Positions 8,157-16,681 of a stretch of 64,000 nt of DNA are shown in pieces; positions within the stretch are counted from its first letter, which is position 1; each line of letters opens with the position of its first letter. Below the pieces are notes generated by a model. The model had not been told where the DNA came from. It searched no databases and saw only the letters and a program-made list of their open reading frames with translations. The position numbers were made by a program, and so were the translations under genes. The stretch is from Janthinobacterium sp. FW305-129 (lineage in GTDB: Bacteria > Pseudomonadota > Gammaproteobacteria > Burkholderiales > Burkholderiaceae_D). The stretch is taken from assembly GCF_020858115.1 (NCBI RefSeq), contig NZ_JACYMM010000015.1:51586-115585 (forward strand). Direction: 5' to 3'.

Positions 8157-9863
8157 ATGTCACTCACACAATTCAAAATCGGCACCCGGCTCGGGATCGG
8201 GTTTGCTGTCGTCCTCGGCCTGCTGGTGGCCGTCTTGCTCGTCGGCCTGTATTCCATGGGGCAACTGAGTGCGCGCACCCACGACATCGTGGCCGACAAG
8301 AACGTCAAGATGGCGGCGGCCAACACCATGAGCGACAACGTGCGCAACATTACCCTGGCGATCACCAGCGTGGTGGTGGCGCCGACGGAAGCGCTGGTGC
8401 AGGCGGAACTGGCAAAGATCGGCGAAGCGCGCAAGAAATACGGCGCCGCCAAGGAAACCTTGCAAAAGAAAATCTCGACGGACAAGGAAACGGCCTTGAT
8501 GGCCGAACTGGACGCGGCCCTGAAATCGGGCGCGCCGCTGAACAACAAGGTCATCGAGCTGCGCAATGCAGGCCAGACGGAAGAAGCGATCGCCTTTTTG
8601 ACGCAACAGGCGGCACCGAGCCTGAAGATCGTGCTGGGCGCACTCGACAGTCTGGTCGCGTATGAAGCGCAGCAGGCCGCGCAGGCGGCAACGGACGCCG
8701 AAACGCTGAGCGCGAGCGCTCGCGCCTACATGATCATCCTGGGCAGCGTGGCCGTGCTGCTGGGCGCTTTTGTTGCCTGGATCATCACGCGCTCGATCAC
8801 CCGCCCCATCAATGCGGCAGTGGGCGTGGCCGAAACCGTGGCCTCGGGCGATTTATCGTCGCACATCGTCGTCGATTCCAGCGATGAAACGGGCCGCCTG
8901 CTGGGCGCCCTGAAAGCCATGAACACCAGCTTGCTGGGCGTGGTGGCGCAAGTGCGCCACGGCACGGATGCGATTTCCACGGCATCGAGCGAAATTGCCG
9001 CCGGCAACCTCGACCTGTCGTCCCGCACGGAAGAGCAAGCCAGCTCGCTGGAAGAAACGGCGTCGGCCATGGAGGAGCTGACCTCGACCGTGAAGCAGAA
9101 CGCGGACAATGCGCGCCAGGCCAACCAGCTGGCGAAAAGCGCGTCCGAGGTGGCCGTGCGCGGCGGCAGCATCGTCTCGCAAGTGGTCGACACCATGGGC
9201 ACCATCAACGAGTCGTCGAAGAAAATCGTCGACATCATCGGCGTCATCGACGGCATCGCTTTCCAGACCAACATTCTTGCCCTGAACGCGGCCGTGGAAG
9301 CGGCGCGCGCGGGCGAACAGGGCCGCGGCTTCGCCGTCGTCGCCACGGAAGTGCGCAACCTGGCACACCGCTCAGCCTCGGCCGCCAAGGAAATCAAGGA
9401 GTTGATCGCCGCCTCGGTCGCCAACGTGGACACGGGTTCGCGCCTCGTCAATGAAGCGGGCCAGACCATGGGCGACATCGTCGACAGCATCGTGCGCGTG
9501 ACCGACATCATGGGAGAAATCACCTCCGCCACGCACGAACAGACCATCGGCATCGAACAGATCAACATGGCCATTGCCCAGATGGATGAAGTGACGCAGC
9601 AAAACGCGGCCCTGGTGGAAGAAGCGGCGGCCGCTTCGCAAAGCATGCAGGAGCAGGCCGGCGAACTGGCGCACGTGGTGGGATTCTTTAAAACCGGCAA
9701 CCATGTCGCCAGCGCCGCCAAGCCGAACCCGGTGCGGGCAGCACCGGCCGCGGCAAAAATCGCTCCTCCCGCCGCCCGGCCCGCGCCAGCGCGCAAGGCC
9801 GTCGCGGCCGCGCCGGCGCGCCGCAGCAATGCGGCTGCCGAGAGCGAATGGGAAGAGTTTTAA
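8157..9863 (+). CDS. Methyl-accepting chemotaxis protein, 4HB sensor, with C-terminal CheR-type pentapeptide
   Basis: The 568-residue inner-membrane receptor has a first helix at about residues 12-34, a periplasmic four-helix bundle sensor, a second helix at about 190-213 ending at SITRPI, a HAMP linker, and a signalling domain with the invariant hairpin tip (IDGIAFQTNILALNAAVEAA). It ends in an Ala/Pro-rich tether followed by ESEWEEF. EWEEF fits the x-W-x-x-F pentapeptide that recruits CheR/CheB in high-abundance receptors such as Tar and Tsr. The 4HB sensor gives no clue to the ligand. A good rho-independent terminator follows at 9891-9923, so the gene is monocistronic. Confidence 0.94.
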   Translation: MSLTQFKIGTRLGIGFAVVLGLLVAVLLVGLYSMGQLSARTHDIVADKNVKMAAANTMSDNVRNITLAITSVVVAPTEALVQAELAKIGEARKKYGAAKETLQKKISTDKETALMAELDAALKSGAPLNNKVIELRNAGQTEEAIAFLTQQAAPSLKIVLGALDSLVAYEAQQAAQAATDAETLSASARAYMIILGSVAVLLGAFVAWIITRSITRPINAAVGVAETVASGDLSSHIVVDSSDETGRLLGALKAMNTSLLGVVAQVRHGTDAISTASSEIAAGNLDLSSRTEEQASSLEETASAMEELTSTVKQNADNARQANQLAKSASEVAVRGGSIVSQVVDTMGTINESSKKIVDIIGVIDGIAFQTNILALNAAVEAARAGEQGRGFAVVATEVRNLAHRSASAAKEIKELIAASVANVDTGSRLVNEAGQTMGDIVDSIVRVTDIMGEITSATHEQTIGIEQINMAIAQMDEVTQQNAALVEEAAAASQSMQEQAGELAHVVGFFKTGNHVASAAKPNPVRAAPAAAKIAPPAARPAPARKAVAAAPARRSNAAAESEWEEF

Positions 9864-9890
9864 CGAATAGCAACGTCCTCCCCACGGGAA

Positions 9891-9923
9891 AGCCAGGCAG
9901 GAAGTTGCTGCCTGGCTTTTTTT
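9891..9923 (+). terminator. Rho-independent terminator after the chemoreceptor gene
   Basis: A perfect 10-bp stem (AGCCAGGCAG / CTGCCTGGCT) with a 7-base loop is followed by a run of seven T. It lies 28 bases after the chemoreceptor stop codon and separates that gene from the helicase gene. Confidence 0.92.
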
Positions 9924-10037
9924 CGTCCGCCAATACCACTTTTTTTGCGGCAAAGCCCGCGCAATAGGCAAAAGTGCAAAACGTGCAGCGTGCATACGCT
10001 TTACAATCCTCGCTCGCTTTACAAAATATTGGTCATC

Positions 10038-13000
10038 ATGAATCAGGCAGAACAGCAGCGCCTCCTGGCTATCCTGGAGTATTGGCACAAGATCGAATTC
10101 TTTATCCCGTTTGACCTGAATCAAATCACGGACGTTGAAGACCAGTCCACCGTGCGTCTCCTTCAGCGCGAACAGCTGGCGCAATTGCCGCTGCAGTTCG
10201 CCACGCAATGGCCAGTGCCTTCCGACCGCGAGATCGACGGCTTCTCATTGTTCCTCGGCGTCTTCGACAAGGCCGAAATCAACAAGGCGTGCCCGTCGGC
10301 CAACGGCCCGGAAAACATTGCCGAAACAGAAAAAACAGAACTGCTGGGACGCTCGTGCTTTGCCCGCCTGAACCTCAATGCGCTGGGCGAGCCGCAGTTC
10401 GATCCTGTCTCCGTGTCAACCTTGCCGTGGGCCCTGGGGCGCGCACGCACGCCGGACTGGTCGGGCCTGAGCCTGGACGCCTTCAGCGACAGCCAGCTGG
10501 TGCTGCAAGACAGCCTGCGCAACTTCGCGGCCAGCCGCGTATCGCAGCAAGTAGCGGATGAAGCGGGTAATGTCTCATCGCCCCTGTCCGGCATGGAAAT
10601 CGCGGCCCTGGCCGACCTGCTCATCGACTGGGCCGGTTTCCGCCCAACCGCCGGCCAGCCGCTGGCCGTGCTGGAATTGCGTACGCGCAAGAAACGCGCG
10701 GCCGTGGCGGCAGGCGACCTGGCTGAGACCAGCCAGAACCGCAGCCTGGACTTCGGCGACGCGGTGGAACCCAGCATCGATATTCTCAACAGTTTTTACC
10801 TCGATGACCTGGAACAGATCATCCGCACCTTGCGTGGCGGCAAGTTGCCCGCCACCGTCGCCGCCTACCTGACGCCGCTGGCGCAGGACGAGCGCATCGA
10901 CTTGTACAGCCCGGCCGGACGCCAGGCGCTGGCCGCCATGCTCAATCCGGCCAATATGAACCGGGGCCACTGGCTGGAAGACGCCAGCTACGCCATGAGC
11001 CTGATGCAGCAATTCGCCATCCACGGCGCGCGCACGGGCTTGAGCGAGCGCGGCATCTTTTCCGTCAACGGCCCACCGGGCACGGGCAAGACGACCTTGC
11101 TGCGCGAATTGTTTGCCGACAACATCGTGCGCCGCGCGGCCGTGCTGTCCTGCCTGGACCGCGCCGGCGACGCCTTCATCGGCAAGGTGGCCGTGGCCTT
11201 CGAAGGCGTGCGCGACCCGATCACGATTGCCCGCTTGCGGCCGGAACTGACAGGCTTTGAAATGGTCGTCGCCTCGTCGAACAATGCGGCGGTGGAAAAC
11301 ATTTCCGGCGACCTCCCAAAACCAAAACAGCTGGGCAAGGAATGGGCGCGCACGCGTTACTTTGAAAGCGTGGCGCGCCGGGTGGTGGCCGACGGCAATG
11401 GCGCCAACCGCGCCTTGACCGAAACGGAAGCGCCGTGGGGCTTGATGTCCTGTGCGCTGGGCAATAGCGCCAACCGCCGCCGCTTCGTCAGCAATTTTTA
11501 TGACGACGACTGGGATAAAACGACGGCGCGCAAGACGCCGAACGCACAGAATATCCGCCAATGGCTGGCCAGCTACCAGGGCGTCAGCTTCGCCCAGGCC
11601 GCGCGCGAGTTCCGCGAGACGGAACACGTGGTGGAAAAGGCCCTGGCCGAGCACGCGCAATATGCTGCCCTGTGGCAAGCCGTGGGCACGTGCACGGAAG
11701 CCGATTTCATTGAGGCCAGCCAGCAGGCGTTGATTGCAGCCGAACAAGAAATGGATGCGGCCAACGGCGCCCTGTCCGGCGCGCTGGCGCAGCAGGACAC
11801 CTTGCTCGCCAGCAAGAAGGAATTGCTGGAAGAGGAACGCCTGGTGGCGCTGACGCAGCCCGGCTTCTTTGCCCGGCTGTTCCGCACGGCCCCGGCGCGC
11901 GCCTACAAGGAAGCCGTCGTCGCCAATGCCGAGGCGCAGCGCCAGGCGGCGCGCGACATCTCCGCCATCAAGCTGCTCTTGAAGGGCGAACTGGAGCCAC
12001 GCTGCGAACGCGCCCGCCATGGCCTGCACATCGCCCTGCGCACGGCGCAATCGCGCCAGCGCGAATGGGATGACAGCACGGAATTGCTGCGCCGCGCGCG
12101 CATGCGCTTCCCCACCATCCTCGCGCCGGCCACCCTGGACGAGCTGGACGGCGACGCCCTGCAAATCGGCGGCTTGTGGCATGAACCGGCGCTGGCGCGC
12201 CTGCGCTCGCGCCTGTTCGCCAAGGCCCTGGCCCTGCACGAAGCCTGGCTGGCGGAAGTGGCAAAAAAAGGTGGCCCCGGCTTTGGCGGCAACTTGCTGG
12301 CCGTGTCGAAATTGCTCAAAAACAAGCGCGCCTACGACCAGTCGCATATCGCCATGGTGTGGCACAGCCTGTTCATGGTCGTGCCTGTCGTATCGACCAC
12401 GTTCGCCTCGTTCGCGCGCCAGTTCCAGGGCATGGGTCCCGAATCGCTGGGCTGGCTGTTCATCGATGAAGCGGGCCAGGCCGTGCCGCAAGCGGCGCTG
12501 GGCAGCCTGTGGCGCGCCAAACGCGCCGTCGTCGTGGGCGACCCGCTGCAGATCGAACCCGTGTTCACGGTGCCGGGCCGCCTCGTGCAAACCCTGTCGG
12601 CCCTGTCGCCGCATACGCAGGATGGCAGTTACGCGCCGACTTCCGTTTCCGTGCAGACCCTTGCCGACAAGGCCAACCGCTATGGCGCCGTCGTCGGCGC
12701 CGGCAGCGCACAGCCCTTGTGGATCGGCAGCCCCCTGCGCGTGCACCGCCGCTGCGTGGAACCGATGTTCTCGCTGGCCAACAGCATCGCCTATGAAGAC
12801 AAGATGGTCTACGGGCTGGCCGAGCGCACGCCGCCGGCCGGCGCGCGCGGCCTGACGCGGGGCCCCAGCCGCTGGATCGACGCCGTCGGCCCCGTCAGCT
12901 ACAAGCAGGTAGTGCCCGTGCAGCTCGATTTCGTGCTGGAAGTGTTATTGAAACTGTATCGCCGCGACGGCAAGCTGCCGGACATGTATGTGATCACGCC

Positions 13001-13376
13001 CTTCAAGGCCGTGCGCAACGAATTACGTTCGCGCATCGTCGACATGGACTGGGACCGCCGCCTCGGCTATGGCAAGGCGCCGACGGCGCGCGAATTGCGC
13101 CAATGGAGCAGCCAGATGGTGGGCACCGTGCACACCTTCCAGGGCAAGGAGCAAAGCGTGGTGATGCTGGTCCTCGGTGCCGACGACAGCACGGCCGGCG
13201 CCGCGCAATGGGCGGCAAGTACGCCGAACCTGCTCAACGTGGCGCTGACGCGCGCGCAGCACTATGTGTACATCGTCGGCAATCCGCTGCTGTGGGGACA
13301 GTTGCCGCACTTTGCGCCAGCGTGTGCGCAGTTGGCGCATACGGGCATGCATGAGTTTTTGGTGGAAATGGGGTAG
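10038..13376 (+). CDS. Large Upf1-like superfamily 1 helicase/ATPase, solitary
   Basis: The 1112-residue protein has an SF1 motor. Walker A is GPPGTGKTT at residue 345, Walker B is FIDEAGQA with Asp-Glu at about 810, motif III is VVVGDPLQIEPV, motif V is GTVHTFQGKEQ and motif VI is NVALTRAQ at about 1068. DEAG and the GDP-LQ-EP form are typical of the Upf1/Dna2/IGHMBP2 branch (AAA_11/AAA_12). Some 460 residues separate Walker A from Walker B, including a charged, helix-rich stretch at about 560-690 that looks like a coiled-coil insertion. The first 340 residues match no domain I recognise. No nuclease, methylase or other partner gene flanks it. RNA or DNA unwinding is expected; a phage-defence role is possible but unproven. 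The start is the ATG at 10038; the extension to 9945 has no ribosome-binding site. Confidence 0.85.
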   Translation: MNQAEQQRLLAILEYWHKIEFFIPFDLNQITDVEDQSTVRLLQREQLAQLPLQFATQWPVPSDREIDGFSLFLGVFDKAEINKACPSANGPENIAETEKTELLGRSCFARLNLNALGEPQFDPVSVSTLPWALGRARTPDWSGLSLDAFSDSQLVLQDSLRNFAASRVSQQVADEAGNVSSPLSGMEIAALADLLIDWAGFRPTAGQPLAVLELRTRKKRAAVAAGDLAETSQNRSLDFGDAVEPSIDILNSFYLDDLEQIIRTLRGGKLPATVAAYLTPLAQDERIDLYSPAGRQALAAMLNPANMNRGHWLEDASYAMSLMQQFAIHGARTGLSERGIFSVNGPPGTGKTTLLRELFADNIVRRAAVLSCLDRAGDAFIGKVAVAFEGVRDPITIARLRPELTGFEMVVASSNNAAVENISGDLPKPKQLGKEWARTRYFESVARRVVADGNGANRALTETEAPWGLMSCALGNSANRRRFVSNFYDDDWDKTTARKTPNAQNIRQWLASYQGVSFAQAAREFRETEHVVEKALAEHAQYAALWQAVGTCTEADFIEASQQALIAAEQEMDAANGALSGALAQQDTLLASKKELLEEERLVALTQPGFFARLFRTAPARAYKEAVVANAEAQRQAARDISAIKLLLKGELEPRCERARHGLHIALRTAQSRQREWDDSTELLRRARMRFPTILAPATLDELDGDALQIGGLWHEPALARLRSRLFAKALALHEAWLAEVAKKGGPGFGGNLLAVSKLLKNKRAYDQSHIAMVWHSLFMVVPVVSTTFASFARQFQGMGPESLGWLFIDEAGQAVPQAALGSLWRAKRAVVVGDPLQIEPVFTVPGRLVQTLSALSPHTQDGSYAPTSVSVQTLADKANRYGAVVGAGSAQPLWIGSPLRVHRRCVEPMFSLANSIAYEDKMVYGLAERTPPAGARGLTRGPSRWIDAVGPVSYKQVVPVQLDFVLEVLLKLYRRDGKLPDMYVITPFKAVRNELRSRIVDMDWDRRLGYGKAPTARELRQWSSQMVGTVHTFQGKEQSVVMLVLGADDSTAGAAQWAASTPNLLNVALTRAQHYVYIVGNPLLWGQLPHFAPACAQLAHTGMHEFLVEMG

Positions 13377-13380
13377 AACA

Positions 13381-13505
13381 CCTGATCAAACCTACTGCGC
13401 GTCGGTATAGGTGGTCTGCGATGCTCACTGCCTCGGCGGCCCCGTGCAAAGCACAGTTCCGCTTCTCAACCACCTCTCCCTTCCGCTCGCTACGGTTTTA
13501 TCAGG
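13381..13505. repeat. 125-bp interspersed repeat with imperfect terminal inverted repeats
   Basis: The element begins CCTGATCAAAC (13381-13391) and ends GTTTTATCAGG (13495-13505), which are inverted copies matching at 10 of 11 positions. Its left part (AACCTACTGCGCGTCGGT) recurs at 20332-20349. It fills the gap between the helicase and the convergent sensor kinase and overlaps the last codons of the kinase gene by a few bases. Confidence 0.55.
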
Positions 13506-14910
13506 CGTTCTCAACGGGGAAAACAAGAGTAAACGTCGTGGCGGCCGCGTCCGATGCGACCGTCGCGCTGCCGCCATGCAACTGCATGATGGCCGTGACG
13601 ATGGCCAGCCCTAATCCTGTGGAGGCGGCCGAGTCGCTGCGGGCCGGGTCGGCGCGGTAAAAGCGCTCGAACAGGTGGGGCAAGTGGCGCGCGGGGATGG
13701 CGGGCCCCAGGTTGCTTACGCTCAATTCCACGCCCTCGTTCGTCGCGTGCGAACGCAGCAGTATCGTGCTGCCCGGCGCCGCGTGGCGGATGGCGTTTGA
13801 CAGCAGGTTACCGAGCGCGCGGCGCAGCAGTTGCGGCTCCGCCGTCACCGTGCCGCTGCCGTGGCAAGCCAGCGCCAGCCCCCGTTCTTCGGCCAGGCCT
13901 TCGAAGAAATCGGCCAGGCGCAAGAACTCGTCCTGCACGGGCAAGGCTTGCTTGATCAGGATCATTTCGTCCTGCTGCGCGCGCGCCAGAAACAGCATGC
14001 TGTCGATCATGCGCGACAGCCGCTCCAGCTCTTCCACGTTCGACGACACCAGCTGTTCATACTCATGCGCACTGCGGGGACGCGCCAGCATGACCTGGCT
14101 TTGTCCCAGCAGATTGGTGACGGGCGTGCGGAATTCATGCGCCAGATCGGCGGAAAACTGCGACAGCCGCGCGTATCCCTCCTGCAGGCGCGCCAGCATG
14201 GCGTTCAAGGCCTGAATCAAGGGCAGCAATTCCGTCGGCGCACCGCGCGCTTCCAACTGCTGCCCCAGCTTGCCCGGCCGCACCAAGGCCGCGTGGGCGG
14301 CGATATTGCGCAGCGGCCGCAATCCCCGCAGCAGCATCACGCTGGCCAGTATCGCCGCCACCAGCGCGCTGACGGCGACGGAAACGACGATCTGCCAGCG
14401 GTAGGCGGCGAACATGGCCGTGCGGTCACCGTAGACCCGGGCGACGGCAATGTCAGCCATCTGCGCGGGATCGCCGATGCGCGCGCTGGCAGCCACGACC
14501 CTGGCCGGATAGCCGTCGCGGCTGACCCAGCTGACGATGTCGGCAGCCGTCACGGGCGCATCGACGGCCACGGGAACAGCATGCACGACGTTCTCGCCGT
14601 TCGGATTGACATCGATCAAACGCGTGCCATCGGCGCGCACGATGCGCACCAGGGAATTTTCCTGGCCGCTCATGGTGTCACGGAAATACTGGGGCCGCTC
14701 GCGGATGATATCGAGGGTGCCCGCATTACCGAGTAGCTGCTGGATCTGCCGCAATTTGCCCAGCAATAAAATATCGTCGCGGCGCTCGATTTCCGCCACA
14801 AATGAACGGTACAGATGCATGCCCAGCCCGGCCGAGACGAGCGCCACGATCAATACAAAGACGAGCGTGACGCGCAGGGTCAGCGAGCGCCGCAGTTCTG
14901 CCAGTTTCAT
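13501..14910 (-). CDS. Two-component sensor histidine kinase (CusS/heavy-metal sensor type)
   Basis: The 469-residue inner-membrane kinase has helices at about 14-32 and 172-193 that bracket a periplasmic domain of about 135 residues. A HAMP region, a HisKA H-box (SADLAHEFRTPVTNLL, His258) and a HATPase_c domain (N box LGNLLSNAIRHA; G boxes STGLGLAIV) follow. The layout matches the CusS/IrlS heavy-metal sensor kinases. Its ATG overlaps the stop of the response regulator by ATGA at 14907-14910, so the two are co-translated. No copper or silver efflux genes are nearby. Two secreted proteins are read divergently, and one of them (HbpS-like) belongs to a family known elsewhere to sense redox or haem together with a kinase. 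Confidence 0.88.
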   Translation of the reverse strand: MKLAELRRSLTLRVTLVFVLIVALVSAGLGMHLYRSFVAEIERRDDILLLGKLRQIQQLLGNAGTLDIIRERPQYFRDTMSGQENSLVRIVRADGTRLIDVNPNGENVVHAVPVAVDAPVTAADIVSWVSRDGYPARVVAASARIGDPAQMADIAVARVYGDRTAMFAAYRWQIVVSVAVSALVAAILASVMLLRGLRPLRNIAAHAALVRPGKLGQQLEARGAPTELLPLIQALNAMLARLQEGYARLSQFSADLAHEFRTPVTNLLGQSQVMLARPRSAHEYEQLVSSNVEELERLSRMIDSMLFLARAQQDEMILIKQALPVQDEFLRLADFFEGLAEERGLALACHGSGTVTAEPQLLRRALGNLLSNAIRHAAPGSTILLRSHATNEGVELSVSNLGPAIPARHLPHLFERFYRADPARSDSAASTGLGLAIVTAIMQLHGGSATVASDAAATTFTLVFPVENA

Positions 14911-15617
14911 TGAACGGCGCCGTTGTCTGAAGCGGCAGGCGCGCGCAATTCGCAGACATAGCCCATGCCCCGCAAGGTGTGGATCAGCTTGGGTTCGAAC
15001 GGATCGTCGAGCTTGCTGCGCAGGCGGCGGATGGCCGCGTCGATGACGTTGGTGTCGCTCTCGAAATTGATGTCCCACACTTGCGAAGCGATGATGGAGC
15101 GCGACAGCACTTCGCCCTGGCGCCGCGCCAATAAATGCAGCAAGCCGAATTCCTTGGCCGTCAGGGCGATGCGCTGGCCTTGCCGGCTGACCTTGCGTTT
15201 CATCACATCGATTTCCATGTCGCCGATGCGGATGACGTCGTCTTCTCGGGGCGGCCCCCGCCGCAGCAGGGTGCGGATGCGCGCCACCAGTTCGGCAAAG
15301 GCGAACGGTTTCACCAGGTAATCGTCGGCACCCAGTTCCAGCCCTTTCACGCGGTCCTGCACTTCGTCGCGCGCCGTCAGAAAAATCACGGGCACGTCCG
15401 CGCCGCCCTCTTGCAGGCGCAGCGCGCGCAAGACTTGCCAGCCATCCATGATGGGCAGCATGACGTCGAGCACGATCAGATCGGGCGCTTGCGTGCCGGC
15501 CATGTGCAGGCCGTCGCGGCCATTGCGCGCCAGGCTCACCGTGAAGCCGGACTCGGCCAGGCCGCGCAGCAGATAGTCGCCCGTCTTCGGTTCGTCTTCG
15601 ATTACCAGGATGCGCAT
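14907..15617 (-). CDS. OmpR-family response regulator (CusR/heavy-metal type)
   Basis: The 236-residue protein has a receiver domain with the phosphorylated Asp51 (LIVLDVMLPIMDGW), the acidic pair at residues 8-9 and the conserved lysine in DYLVKPFAF. A C-terminal winged helix (Trans_reg_C) follows, with NVIDAAIRRLRSKLDD and HTLRGMGYVCE. This is the CusR/CopR/PcoR type. It leads the two-gene operon with the kinase and diverges from the secreted HbpS-like gene at 15756, with 138 bp between. GATGAT / ATCATC at 15673-15678 and 15696-15701 form an inverted pair within that gap that could be an operator; this is speculative. Confidence 0.9.
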   Translation of the reverse strand: MRILVIEDEPKTGDYLLRGLAESGFTVSLARNGRDGLHMAGTQAPDLIVLDVMLPIMDGWQVLRALRLQEGGADVPVIFLTARDEVQDRVKGLELGADDYLVKPFAFAELVARIRTLLRRGPPREDDVIRIGDMEIDVMKRKVSRQGQRIALTAKEFGLLHLLARRQGEVLSRSIIASQVWDINFESDTNVIDAAIRRLRSKLDDPFEPKLIHTLRGMGYVCELRAPAASDNGAVQ

Positions 15618-15755
15618 GGCGGCTTTCTAAGGGAAATATAAAGCCATTTTACGCCGCGCGCCGGGCGCCGCGGATGATAAAAATGTCATGCGGCGATCAT
15701 CTTCTCGTAGGGCAACACTTGCCATACTGGCGCCATTCTTTTCCATGGAGGCCAG

Positions 15756-16250
15756 ATGAAAACCCTGATGTTCGGCAGTGCCCTGCTGTGCCTGCTGGCC
15801 AGTCCCGCCCACGCGCAATTGCGCACGGTCAATGACCTGTCGCTGGCGGCGGCCAACAAGCTGGCCGATGCGGCCATGGCCGCGTGCCAGGCGCAAGGGC
15901 GGCATATCGTCGTCACTGTGCTGGATCGTGGCGGAAATATTGTCGCCGTGCAGCGCGCCGATGGCGTCGGCCCGCACAACACGGAAGCGAGCCGGCGCAA
16001 GGCATACACGGCCTTGTCCACCAAAAGCGACACCTACACGCTGGCCGTGGCAGCGAACGCCAACCCGGACATGCGCAACCTGGCCACCGTGCCGGAACTG
16101 TTGCTGCTGGGCGGCGGCCTGCCCTTGCGCGCCAGGGGCGAAGTCGTCGGCGCCATCGGCGTGGCCGGCGGCGGCGGCGCCCTGCCAGACCGGGCCTGCG
16201 CCCAGGCCGCCCTGGCAGCCATCCCCGAACTCGATTCCCCCACCCCTTGA
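15756..16250 (+). CDS. Secreted HbpS/GlcG-family (DUF336) haem-binding-like protein
   Basis: The 164-residue protein has a signal peptide (cleavage likely after SPAHA, residue about 20) and a single GlcG/HbpS domain: LSLAAANKLADAAMAACQAQG, VTVLDRGGNIVAVQRADG, SRRKAYTALSTKS, and a Gly-rich ending GEVVGAIGVAGGGGALPDRACAQAAL. A ribosome-binding site (GGAGG) precedes the ATG at 15756. It is followed after 11 bases by a secreted transthyretin-like gene, so the two form an operon that diverges from the two-component system. In Streptomyces, HbpS works with the SenS/SenR pair; a similar sensing role here is inference. Confidence 0.85.
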   Translation: MKTLMFGSALLCLLASPAHAQLRTVNDLSLAAANKLADAAMAACQAQGRHIVVTVLDRGGNIVAVQRADGVGPHNTEASRRKAYTALSTKSDTYTLAVAANANPDMRNLATVPELLLLGGGLPLRARGEVVGAIGVAGGGGALPDRACAQAALAAIPELDSPTP

Positions 16251-16261
16251 AAGCAACAACG

Positions 16262-16669
16262 ATGAGCTATCTGAAAAAAACCGCTGCCGCCCTGGCCTTC
16301 GCCAGCCTGTCCGGCATGGCGCTGGCCGCCAATCCCTTGAGCGTGCACATCCTCGACTTGCAGAGCGGCCAGCCGACGGCGGGCGTGACGGTGACCCTGG
16401 AGCAGAAAAAAGATGACGTTTGGAAACAATTAAGCAGCGCCGTGACGAATGCGCAGGGGCGCATCGCGGCCATGTATCCGGAAAATCAACCGTTGCAGGC
16501 GGGCGACTACCGCATCGTGTTCAAGACGGGCGAACACTATGCGCGGCTGAAACAGGAAACATTCTTCCCGGAAATTCCCGTGCAATTCCACGTGGAAAAG
16601 ACCGAGCAGCACTATCACATACCGCTGCTGCTCAGCCCTTTCGGTTTCTCCACGTATCGGGGCAACTGA
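16262..16669 (+). CDS. Secreted transthyretin-like / 5-hydroxyisourate hydrolase family protein
   Basis: The 135-residue protein has a signal peptide (cleavage after ALA, residue about 22) and the HIUase/TTR domain: LSVHILDLQSGQPTAGV with the first catalytic-type histidine, an arginine in NAQGRIAA, and HYHIPLLLSPFGFSTYRG at the end with the second histidine. The family normally ends in YRGS; this protein ends in YRGN, so the terminal serine implicated in catalysis is replaced. True HIUases act on 5-hydroxyisourate in urate breakdown, but no uricase or decarboxylase gene is nearby, so a binding or accessory role cannot be excluded. It shares an operon with the HbpS-like gene. Confidence 0.85.
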   Translation: MSYLKKTAAALAFASLSGMALAANPLSVHILDLQSGQPTAGVTVTLEQKKDDVWKQLSSAVTNAQGRIAAMYPENQPLQAGDYRIVFKTGEHYARLKQETFFPEIPVQFHVEKTEQHYHIPLLLSPFGFSTYRGN

Positions 16670-16681
16670 GGGGAACTAAGC

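Noticed and set aside
10575..12746. A 723-codon open frame antisense to the helicase.
   Set aside because: It is a by-product of high GC codon bias; its translation is rich in Gln, Arg and His, with no motif.
15673..15701. AAAAATGTCAT and flanking symmetry as a CusR box.
   Set aside because: Only one half-site resembles the E. coli box, and no copper genes are present.
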